Part shown: positions 5,552-12,460 of the stretch, in pieces
Layout: every line of letters starts with the position of its first letter
Numbering within the stretch: position 1 is the stretch's first letter
DNA from: CAZAMT01 sp964486145
Lineage (GTDB): Bacteria; Bacteroidota; Bacteroidia; Bacteroidales; JAAAOM01
Reading direction: 5' to 3'
Assembly: GCA_964486145.1 (NCBI GenBank)
Contig: CAZAMT010000108.1
Coordinates: 1-12,460, forward strand
Length of the DNA: 12,460 bases
Notes under the pieces: model-generated
The model's input: only the letters and a program-made list of their open reading frames with translations
Databases searched by the model: none
Told to the model about the DNA's origin: nothing
Program-made: the position numbers and the translations under genes

Positions 5552-7492
5552 ATGGGTAAAATTATAGGTATTGACTTAGGTACAACTAACTCCTGCGTTT
5601 CGGTAATGGAAGCAAATGAACCGGTTGTAATTCCGAATAGCGAAGGAAAGAGAACCACACCATCGGTTGTTGCTTTTGTTGAAAACGGTGAACGTAAAGT
5701 TGGTGATCCAGCGAAAAGGCAGGCAATTACAAATCCAAAAAAAACTGTGTCTTCAATAAAGCGGTTTATGGGTGAAACCTATGATAAGGTAAGCCGGGAA
5801 ATAAACCGTGTTCCATATAAAGTTATAAAAGGTGACAACAATACTCCAAGGGTTGAAATTGATGATCGAAAATTTACACCCCAGGAGATTTCCGCTATGG
5901 TACTTCAGAAAATGAAAAAAACGGCTGAAGACTATATTGGCCAGGAGGTTACAGATGCAGTAATTACAGTGCCGGCTTATTTTAGCGATTCACAGCGACA
6001 GGCAACCAAGGAAGCCGGTGAAATTGCAGGATTGAATGTTAAAAGAATTATCAACGAGCCTACTGCTGCATCACTGGCTTACGGACTTGATAAAAAGTCC
6101 AGAGACATGAAGGTGGCTGTGTATGACCTTGGTGGTGGTACTTTTGATATTTCCATTTTGGAATTGGGTGATGGTGTTTTTGAGGTGAAATCAACCAACG
6201 GTGACACGCACCTTGGCGGTGATGATTTTGATGAGGTAATTATCGACTGGCTTGCTGAAGCGTTTAAAAATGATGAAGGAATTGACTTACGTAAAGATGC
6301 AATGGCATTGCAGCGGCTGAAAGAAGCGGCTGAAAAAGCTAAAATCGAACTGTCAAGTTCAACAAGTACAGAGATAAATCTGCCGTACATTATGCCGGTT
6401 GACGGTATTCCGAAACACCTTGTAAAAACACTTACAAGAGCACAGTTTGAGAAACTTTCCGATCATTTGATCCAAAGAACCGTAGATCCCTGTAAAAAAG
6501 CATTATCTGATGCAGGTATGAATTCTTCAGATATCGATGAGGTTATTCTTGTTGGCGGGTCAACGCGTATTCCTGCGATTCAGGAAGTCGTTGAAAAGTT
6601 TTTTGGGAAAAAGCCTTCCAAAGGGGTGAATCCGGATGAAGTGGTTGCCATTGGTGCCGCAATTCAGGGCGGAGTGCTTACCGGTGAGGTAAAAGATGTA
6701 TTGCTTCTTGATGTTACTCCACTTTCACTGGGCATTGAAACGATGGGTGGAGTGTCTACCAAGTTGATTGAATCAAATACAACCATTCCGACCAAAAAAT
6801 CAGAAACATTTACAACAGCTGCTGATAATCAGCCATCGGTTGAAATTCATGTGTTGCAGGGAGAACGGCCCATGGCAAATGATAATAAAACCATAGGCAG
6901 GTTCCACCTTGATGGTATTCCACCTGCTCCGAGGGGCGTTCCTCAAATTGAGGTGACTTTTGATATTGATGCAAACGGTATTTTAAATGTTTCAGCAAAA
7001 GATAAAGGAACCGGTAAAGAACAACGTATCCGTATTGAAGCATCATCAGGATTAAGTGAAGATGAAATTAAACGAATGCGCGATGAAGCCAAAGCGAATG
7101 AGGAAACGGATAAGCAAGCCAAAGAACGCATTGATAAGCTGAATGCAGCAGATAGCTTGATTTTCCAGAGTGAAAAGCAATTAAAAGAGTTTGGTGACAA
7201 GCTTCCGGCTGATAAAAAAGGCCCCATTGAAGAAGCATTGAACAAATTAAAAGAAGCGCATAAATCGCAGGATGTTGAAGCGATTGATAAAGCAACGGCT
7301 GAGCTCAATACCGTGTGGCAGGCAGCATCCGAAGAAATGTACAAAGCCGGTCAGCAGGCTGGTGACGCGCAAGGCGGTGGCGAGCAAGGCGCCGAAGCCG
7401 GCGGGCAGAGCCAGCAAGGCGGAGGCTCCAAAGGTGGCGGAGGTGACAATGACTCGGAAGTTACTGACGTTGACTTTGAAGAGGTAAAGTAA
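5552..7492 (+). CDS. dnaK: Molecular chaperone DnaK (Hsp70)
   Basis: ATP-driven cytoplasmic chaperone that binds exposed hydrophobic peptide segments and works with DnaJ and GrpE. The 646-aa protein is full length. Its nucleotide-binding domain (about 1-382) has phosphate loops IDLGTTNS (7-14) and VYDLGGGTFD (190-199), NEPTAASLAYG (168-178), and the adenosine motif VILVGGSTRIP (331-341). The interdomain linker VLLLDVTPLSLGIE is at 383-396. The substrate-binding beta-sandwich runs to about 500 and the helical lid to about 600. A Gly/Gln-rich disordered tail (601-632) precedes the acidic end finishing in EEVK, the motif that in Hsp70 proteins contacts co-chaperones. The ATG at 5552 follows an A-rich leader without a clear Shine-Dalgarno sequence, common in Bacteroidota. 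dnaJ and grpE are not adjacent. The gene is divergent from panB, convergent with the kinase gene, and ends in an intrinsic terminator, so it is probably transcribed alone. Confidence 0.98.
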   Translation: MGKIIGIDLGTTNSCVSVMEANEPVVIPNSEGKRTTPSVVAFVENGERKVGDPAKRQAITNPKKTVSSIKRFMGETYDKVSREINRVPYKVIKGDNNTPRVEIDDRKFTPQEISAMVLQKMKKTAEDYIGQEVTDAVITVPAYFSDSQRQATKEAGEIAGLNVKRIINEPTAASLAYGLDKKSRDMKVAVYDLGGGTFDISILELGDGVFEVKSTNGDTHLGGDDFDEVIIDWLAEAFKNDEGIDLRKDAMALQRLKEAAEKAKIELSSSTSTEINLPYIMPVDGIPKHLVKTLTRAQFEKLSDHLIQRTVDPCKKALSDAGMNSSDIDEVILVGGSTRIPAIQEVVEKFFGKKPSKGVNPDEVVAIGAAIQGGVLTGEVKDVLLLDVTPLSLGIETMGGVSTKLIESNTTIPTKKSETFTTAADNQPSVEIHVLQGERPMANDNKTIGRFHLDGIPPAPRGVPQIEVTFDIDANGILNVSAKDKGTGKEQRIRIEASSGLSEDEIKRMRDEAKANEETDKQAKERIDKLNAADSLIFQSEKQLKEFGDKLPADKKGPIEEALNKLKEAHKSQDVEAIDKATAELNTVWQAASEEMYKAGQQAGDAQGGGEQGAEAGGQSQQGGGSKGGGGDNDSEVTDVDFEEVK

Positions 7493-7516
7493 ATTGAAAA
7501 ATTTTTAACATATCAT

Positions 7517-7546
7517 GAGGCTGTCCCATCCGGGATGGCCTTTTTT
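7517..7546 (+). terminator. Intrinsic terminator of dnaK
   Basis: A 9-bp stem (7519-7527 with 7532-7540, two G-T pairs, the rest Watson-Crick) closes a 4-nt ATCC loop and is followed directly by six T (7541-7546). It begins about 25 bp after the dnaK stop codon. The opposite strand has no T-run after the stem, so it should work for dnaK only. Confidence 0.88.
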
Positions 7547-7553
7547 AATTACC

Positions 7554-7573
7554 GTAATTTGAATCGAAATTAC
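7554..7573 (-). terminator. Weak candidate hairpin directly after the kinase stop codon
   Basis: GTAATTT (7554-7560) and AAATTAC (7567-7573) form a perfect 7-bp inverted repeat with a 6-nt loop, touching the TAA stop of the sensor kinase. The left arm can also pair with AATTAC at 7547-7552. The stem is A/T-rich and no T-run follows on the minus strand, so it is at best a weak terminator or an mRNA 3'-end structure. Confidence 0.35.
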
Positions 7574-10500
7574 TTACTGAAGTTTGGAGTTTACATCCGG
7601 GATGGTAAATGAAAACACCGAACCTTTGCCCGGCTCACTTGCAATGTTTAATTTTCCCCCATGCCGTTCAATGAAGTCCTTACAAATAATTAATCCAAGG
7701 CCTGTGCCTTTTTCTTCATACGTGCCCGGCGCTGTATACTCCTTGCCAATTTCAAATAGATTGACAAGAATATGTTTTTCTATCCCAACACCATTGTCTT
7801 TTACCTGAAAAGTTACTGTATCATTCTGTTTCCTTACGGAGACAGTTACTTTACCTCCTTCGTTTGTGTATTTAATTGCATTGGATACCAGATTTCTAAG
7901 AATTGTAAGAAGCATGTTGACATCTGCAAACACGTTCACATCTTTATCCGAGTTGTACTCAAGCACAATTTTTTTTCGTTCAGCAATAAAATAGTGCAGG
8001 TTAAAAACTTCTGTAATCACATCTGAAATGACGGTACTTTCTGGATTAAAAGATATTCTTCCGGTTTGCGATCGCGACCATTCTAGAAGATTTTTTAACA
8101 GGATATGACCCTGTTGGGCCGATTGGTACAATAAGTTGCTGAAATAATCCAGTTTATCGAAGTTTCCTTTTTTCACATGTTCCCGGAGCAATTTACTAAA
8201 TCCAAGAAGTGAATTAAAAGGATTCGTAAGGTCATGAGCAATGATGGAAAGAAGTTTGTCTTTTGTAGCGTTTAAATCCCGAAGTTGTTTTTCAGTAGTT
8301 TTCAAAATGGTAATATCCGAAAATGTAACCATGGCAAACGTCTTTTCGGAATTTGACAATCGCAACGGTAGTGAATTTATCGTAATCCATGTTACCGGTT
8401 TGCCTTGTTTTTGAATGCCCATAATAACATTGCTTGCCGGCTTTCCGGTTCGCAGTGTTGCGTAAGCCGGATGCTCATTCAATGGAAATGAACTACCGTC
8501 TTCATGCAGGAATGATAATTCCTTACTGTTTGTTGTTAATGTTTTCAGTTCTTCTTCTGTGACATTCAAAATTGACAATGCTGCAGGATTGTGGGAAATG
8601 ATTTGACCATGATGATCATGAAGTACAACACCGTCATTCATCCCGGCGATTAATTTTCTGTATTTTTCTTCACTTTCGGCCATTGCTTGTTGTACCAGCC
8701 ATTTTTCAGTAATATCCTGGAATGTACCGAACATGCTAACTGGTTCTCCATTGTCATCATACTTCAAATAACCTTTGCTTTGGACGTATCGGATGTTCTT
8801 GGATTTTTGAATAATCCTGTATTCAAGATTAAATTCTTTATGTTCACGGGTACATTCCATAAATAAATCCATAACTTTTTCCCGATCATCAGGATGCAAT
8901 GATCTTCTGAAGAATTCAATGTCTGGTGTTATTTCATTCTTTTGATAGTTAAAAATCCGATAAACTTCATCAGACCAATTCACATTTCCGGTAGCAATGT
9001 TGATTTCGTAATGTCCCAGTTTTCCGGCTGCTTCGGCTTGTTTTAATCGTTCTTCGCTGATTTTTAAGGCCTGCTCTGCCTGTAACTGGTCGGTAACATC
9101 GTAGATGATGGAAAACAGTCGTTTTTTGCCGCCATATTCAATGGGGGTCGAATACACAACCACATCCTTTATATTTCCGTTTTTTAGTTGATGCTTAAAG
9201 TAAAACTGATTTTTATTTTGCAAAGATGCAAGGTGCATTTCTTTTTTGATATCATCTTTACTGAGAATATTGATGTCGTAAATGGTTTTTCTTTCAAGCT
9301 CTTTTAGTTGATAACCGTAAAATTTTGAAGCTGCCTCGTTGGCCTGGAGAATTTTACCTGATTGGGAATCGATGATGAGTTTAATGGAATTATCCTGTTT
9401 AAAAGCGGCACGAAAGCGTTCTTCACTTTCGAGAAGCGCTTTTTCGGCGTTTTTTTGTTTGGTAATGTCAAAATTAATGCCTCGTACCAGGACAGGGTTG
9501 TTGTTTTGGTCCCATTCAACAACAGTACCGCGCGAAAGAATCCAAAACCACTGCCCGTTTTTCATTTTTATTCTGGCTTCCGATTCATAGTAAGGGGTTT
9601 TTCCATTAATGTGGTCCTGGAGTTTTTTTAGTGATTTTTTCAGGTCATCTTCATGGATAATTTTATAAATTTTATCAAGCGCGTAGGACAATTCTTCCGT
9701 TGAATATCCAAGTCTGTTGATCCATTTTTCACTGTACGTTAATTCCTTTGTCACCAGGTTGAATTCCCATGGATCAGCAACAGCTACATTCAGCGCAATT
9801 TTCAGTTTCTCTTCACTTGCTTTTAATTCCTGTTGGCTTTTTATTTTCTCGGTGATATCCCTTGATCTGGTAATAAGCGATTTCACCTTGCCCTGTTGGT
9901 CGAAAATGAGATCAGTGTATGTATCAAACCAGCAGTATGACCCGTCCTTTTTCCTGATCCGGTATTCCATTCCGGTAACAGGTTGGCCGTTCAGGGCTTT
10001 GTTATGACTGTCTTGTCGAATTTTATTACTGTCATCAGGATGAAACAAATCATAAGCGTTGGATCCTTCGAGTTCATGCATTTCGTAACCCAGCATCTTT
10101 TTTACTGAAGGTGATACATGCAGGTATTTCCCGTCAACATCGTGCAGGCATATTAATTCAGAGGTTGAATTGGCCAGGAACCGGTATTTCTGTTCGCTTT
10201 CAGTCAGGGCTTCCAAACTACGTTTGTATTCTGTAACATCCTGCACTGATCCATACATTTTCACGGGCTCTCCAAGGGCATTAAAGATTACCTTTGCTCT
10301 TGATTTTAAATGGCGCTGTTGTTTATTATCATTTCGGATAATACGAAATTCAATATTTAAATCATTCTCGCCTTTAAGTGCTTTATCGATTTCAGCAAGA
10401 ATATAATCCAAATCTTCCGAATGAGCCAGGCCTTTTACGCGTTTATACGGGATGTAGTTTTCATAGAAGCCATACATTTTCTGGCATCCCTGGGAGATAA

Positions 10501-12424
10501 TTAAAATATCTTCCTTGATATTCCACTCGAAACCTCCAATACCTGTCAGTGATTCGGTTTCATTCAGAATTGTATTTAATTTTGTTAAACGATCCTGGTT
10601 TTCTTTGATTGTTTGTTCAGTTGTCTTTCGGAAAGTAATATCCTCCAACATTCCCTCGAGGTATTCGATCTCACCATGTTCATTTGATACAACTCTCAAA
10701 TAGAGATTGGCTATGAAAGTTGAACCATCCAGTTTGCGGTATGTGTTCTCAAATTGATGAACTGAAGCGCTTTTTTTGCAATAGTCAATTATTTTATGGC
10801 GTTTCTCGGGTTCGGTGTACAACTGCCTGGAAATATCTGTTACATTCTCCATCACCTCTTCGGGTGTGTCATAGCCCAGCATTTGTGCCATGGCAATGTT
10901 TAATTCGGTAAACCTGCCATCAGAAGTTGATCTGAAAAATCCGAGTGGAGCAAAATAGAAAAGGTTTCTATATTTTTCTTCGTTGATGCGTAATTGGTTT
11001 TCAACCGCCTCTTTGTTTTGTTTACTTCGAATGTGGGAAATGCCATGGCCAATGTCATCTGAAATTTCTAACATGTAGCTTATTTCCTGAACATTAAATG
11101 TATTCTCACTGGTTGAAAAGAAAGAAATGATTCCGCTGATTTCTTTAGATACCATCAAAGGTACAAAACATATTTCTTTGATATTTGCATTTACAAAAAG
11201 TTCAGTCCAGGGGCCGTGAACAATATCCTTGATATGTATTACTTGTACTTCCCCTGTTAACAGAGTTGGGCCGGCGGGGCCTTCTTTTTTGAAAAACATA
11301 TTCCAGATATCATGTCTGGATTGTGCAGAACCAAAAACATTCCTTTTCCCTTCGGAAATATGTATTTTTTTTCTCGAATTTCCTATAAAAGTATGCGAAA
11401 TAACGATCTGATATCCAACGATATCGTGTATTATTTTTAAGGCATTGACAATATATTTTGTTTCATCGCTGGCGGCTATTATTTCTTTTCGAATGAGCTT
11501 AAATGCTTTTAATTTCTGATTGGCTGATTTTAAGTAAAAGGATTCAGCGATACGGTCAGGGATTCTGGATGTGAAAACAATTGAATTGACATGGTTTGTA
11601 TGTGTTTTTTTATAAACAACGGTTGATTCCAGCCAAACAAATGTCCCGTTTTTATGTCGTTGCCGGTAAACATAACGGAATTTTTCCCTGGATTTTAAAT
11701 GAATTCGTTTATTTATAATTTGAATCAAGGTTTCTTTCTCATCGGGGTGGAATAGATCAAAATGATTTACTGAAAGAAACTCATTTTGAGAATACCCAAG
11801 AATTGATTTTATTGAATGGGTTATGTAGTGCAAATGATTATCACTGAATACAGAAACCATTTCTTCCAAACTACGCGATTTTGGGTCAGTATCATTGTTT
11901 TTCTGCAGGTCTGAGTGAATTGATATGTCCGTATTTTTGATTTTATTGAAAGAAATAATGACCCTGAAATCCGTCTTTTCGTCTGTAATATAAGAAAAGG
12001 TACTTTCAATATTTATGTATTTCCTGTTGCTGTGCTTTAACCTGAAGTTTCTTGAAAGAGTTTCTTTTTTTGATCCTTCAAATGACGTTTTAATATCAAG
12101 CAATACATCGTAATCATCTTTATGGAGATATGTATAAAAGGTATTTGATTTGAATTGATCCAGTGTGCATCCGAGCATCAGCAAAACAGAGGGGCTTGCA
12201 AATACAGGTGTAAGGTTTTCATCGAATAGAATAATTTTTTCAACAAATTCTTCTGAAACTATATTCAGTTTTGATTTCTCGTTGGTTAAACGGGATAATT
12301 GTTTCCTGAGAGCAGAAATTCGTTCCAGATAGTCTTTTTCTTTTTTTCGCAATAAAAACAATTCCTCTTCCTGCTCTGATAGTCGCTTTTTTAAAGAATT
12401 ATGTTTTGCATTATCCTGTTGCAT
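7574..12424 (-). CDS. Large cytoplasmic multi-PAS/GAF sensor histidine kinase
   Basis: Predicted two-component sensor kinase that autophosphorylates on histidine and passes phosphate to an unidentified response regulator. The 1616-aa chain has no signal peptide or membrane segment. A Lys/Glu/Leu-rich coiled coil (about 8-55) leads into PAS1 (56-162) and PAS2 (186-292). A GAF-like domain follows (about 310-465). Seven further PAS units lie at about 480-600, 610-735, 742-862, 868-992, 998-1115, 1122-1243 and 1250-1372, most ending in a D-I/V-T motif (EDIT, QDVT, RDIT, FDIT, YDVT, QDIT, SDIT) and joined by short helices of the type SEEKYR. The HisKA domain (about 1380-1450) has phospho-acceptor His1397 in IIAHDLTNPF. 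The HATPase domain (about 1490-1610) has the N box NLVSNAIKYT (1511-1520), DNGVGI (1543-1548) and GTGLGL (1573-1578). All catalytic boxes are intact. There is no receiver domain. PAS boundaries are by eye, so eight to ten units is the honest range. The ATG at 12424 is the first in frame and only 36 bp of upstream sequence is visible. Confidence 0.95.
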   Translation of the reverse strand: MQQDNAKHNSLKKRLSEQEEELFLLRKKEKDYLERISALRKQLSRLTNEKSKLNIVSEEFVEKIILFDENLTPVFASPSVLLMLGCTLDQFKSNTFYTYLHKDDYDVLLDIKTSFEGSKKETLSRNFRLKHSNRKYINIESTFSYITDEKTDFRVIISFNKIKNTDISIHSDLQKNNDTDPKSRSLEEMVSVFSDNHLHYITHSIKSILGYSQNEFLSVNHFDLFHPDEKETLIQIINKRIHLKSREKFRYVYRQRHKNGTFVWLESTVVYKKTHTNHVNSIVFTSRIPDRIAESFYLKSANQKLKAFKLIRKEIIAASDETKYIVNALKIIHDIVGYQIVISHTFIGNSRKKIHISEGKRNVFGSAQSRHDIWNMFFKKEGPAGPTLLTGEVQVIHIKDIVHGPWTELFVNANIKEICFVPLMVSKEISGIISFFSTSENTFNVQEISYMLEISDDIGHGISHIRSKQNKEAVENQLRINEEKYRNLFYFAPLGFFRSTSDGRFTELNIAMAQMLGYDTPEEVMENVTDISRQLYTEPEKRHKIIDYCKKSASVHQFENTYRKLDGSTFIANLYLRVVSNEHGEIEYLEGMLEDITFRKTTEQTIKENQDRLTKLNTILNETESLTGIGGFEWNIKEDILIISQGCQKMYGFYENYIPYKRVKGLAHSEDLDYILAEIDKALKGENDLNIEFRIIRNDNKQQRHLKSRAKVIFNALGEPVKMYGSVQDVTEYKRSLEALTESEQKYRFLANSTSELICLHDVDGKYLHVSPSVKKMLGYEMHELEGSNAYDLFHPDDSNKIRQDSHNKALNGQPVTGMEYRIRKKDGSYCWFDTYTDLIFDQQGKVKSLITRSRDITEKIKSQQELKASEEKLKIALNVAVADPWEFNLVTKELTYSEKWINRLGYSTEELSYALDKIYKIIHEDDLKKSLKKLQDHINGKTPYYESEARIKMKNGQWFWILSRGTVVEWDQNNNPVLVRGINFDITKQKNAEKALLESEERFRAAFKQDNSIKLIIDSQSGKILQANEAASKFYGYQLKELERKTIYDINILSKDDIKKEMHLASLQNKNQFYFKHQLKNGNIKDVVVYSTPIEYGGKKRLFSIIYDVTDQLQAEQALKISEERLKQAEAAGKLGHYEINIATGNVNWSDEVYRIFNYQKNEITPDIEFFRRSLHPDDREKVMDLFMECTREHKEFNLEYRIIQKSKNIRYVQSKGYLKYDDNGEPVSMFGTFQDITEKWLVQQAMAESEEKYRKLIAGMNDGVVLHDHHGQIISHNPAALSILNVTEEELKTLTTNSKELSFLHEDGSSFPLNEHPAYATLRTGKPASNVIMGIQKQGKPVTWITINSLPLRLSNSEKTFAMVTFSDITILKTTEKQLRDLNATKDKLLSIIAHDLTNPFNSLLGFSKLLREHVKKGNFDKLDYFSNLLYQSAQQGHILLKNLLEWSRSQTGRISFNPESTVISDVITEVFNLHYFIAERKKIVLEYNSDKDVNVFADVNMLLTILRNLVSNAIKYTNEGGKVTVSVRKQNDTVTFQVKDNGVGIEKHILVNLFEIGKEYTAPGTYEEKGTGLGLIICKDFIERHGGKLNIASEPGKGSVFSFTIPDVNSKLQ

Positions 12425-12460
12425 TAAACATAGCCTTATTAATTAACTTCGTTGAACTCC

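Noticed and set aside
6943..7344. 133-codon open frame antisense to dnaK, and a 103-codon one at 6079-6390
   Set aside because: Both lie wholly within the certain dnaK gene on the opposite strand; their compositions (Ser-rich) are what reverse translation of DnaK would give and they resemble no protein family.
7574..12424. PAS repeats as several separate fused or broken genes, or a hybrid kinase with receiver
   Set aside because: The frame is open throughout with a single ATG-to-TAA span, linkers are normal, and no receiver-type Asp motif follows the ATPase domain.

Overview
The window reads as ordinary chromosomal DNA from a member of the Bacteroidota. The GH9 cellulase ends in a type IX secretion (T9SS) sorting domain. 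Start codons are preceded by A/T-rich leaders rather than strong Shine-Dalgarno sequences, and a Bacteroidetes-type TAnnTTTG promoter box can be seen upstream of panB. Protein style (DnaK, PanB, the PAS-rich kinase) would suit a marine or anaerobic group such as the Marinilabiliales, but that placement is inference. I see no rRNA, tRNA, CRISPR array, insertion sequence, phage gene or attachment site.

Layout. Positions 1-5284 hold four genes on the minus strand. In transcription order they are panB (pantothenate synthesis), an RluA-family pseudouridine synthase, a secreted GH73-type glucosaminidase with LysM repeats, and a secreted GH9 cellulase that probably leaves the cell by T9SS. Gaps of 93, 105 and 127 bp separate them, so a tight operon is not demonstrated. 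Positions 5285-5551 are a 267-bp divergent control region between panB and dnaK, with a candidate panB promoter and three TGTC elements spaced exactly 8 bp apart. dnaK, the only plus-strand gene, ends in a clear intrinsic terminator. An 81-bp convergent gap leads to a very large (1616 aa) cytoplasmic sensor histidine kinase on the minus strand. It has about nine PAS domains, one GAF domain and a HisKA-HATPase core. No receiver domain or response regulator gene is visible.

How the genes relate. They do not form one pathway. dnaK and panB share a control region. The two secreted glycoside hydrolases act on different polymers: the glucosaminidase on peptidoglycan (own-wall remodelling or other bacteria), the GH9 enzyme on beta-glucan. 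No SusC/SusD pair or other polysaccharide-utilisation gene lies beside the cellulase. The kinase is an orphan here, so its signal and target cannot be read from this window.

Nothing here is convincingly a new biological system. The points most worth a second look are the 8-bp-phased TGTC triplet ahead of dnaK, the changed KPxG-type motif in the pseudouridine synthase, the size and all-cytoplasmic design of the PAS kinase, and the GH9 start site, which should be about 165 bp inside the longest open frame.
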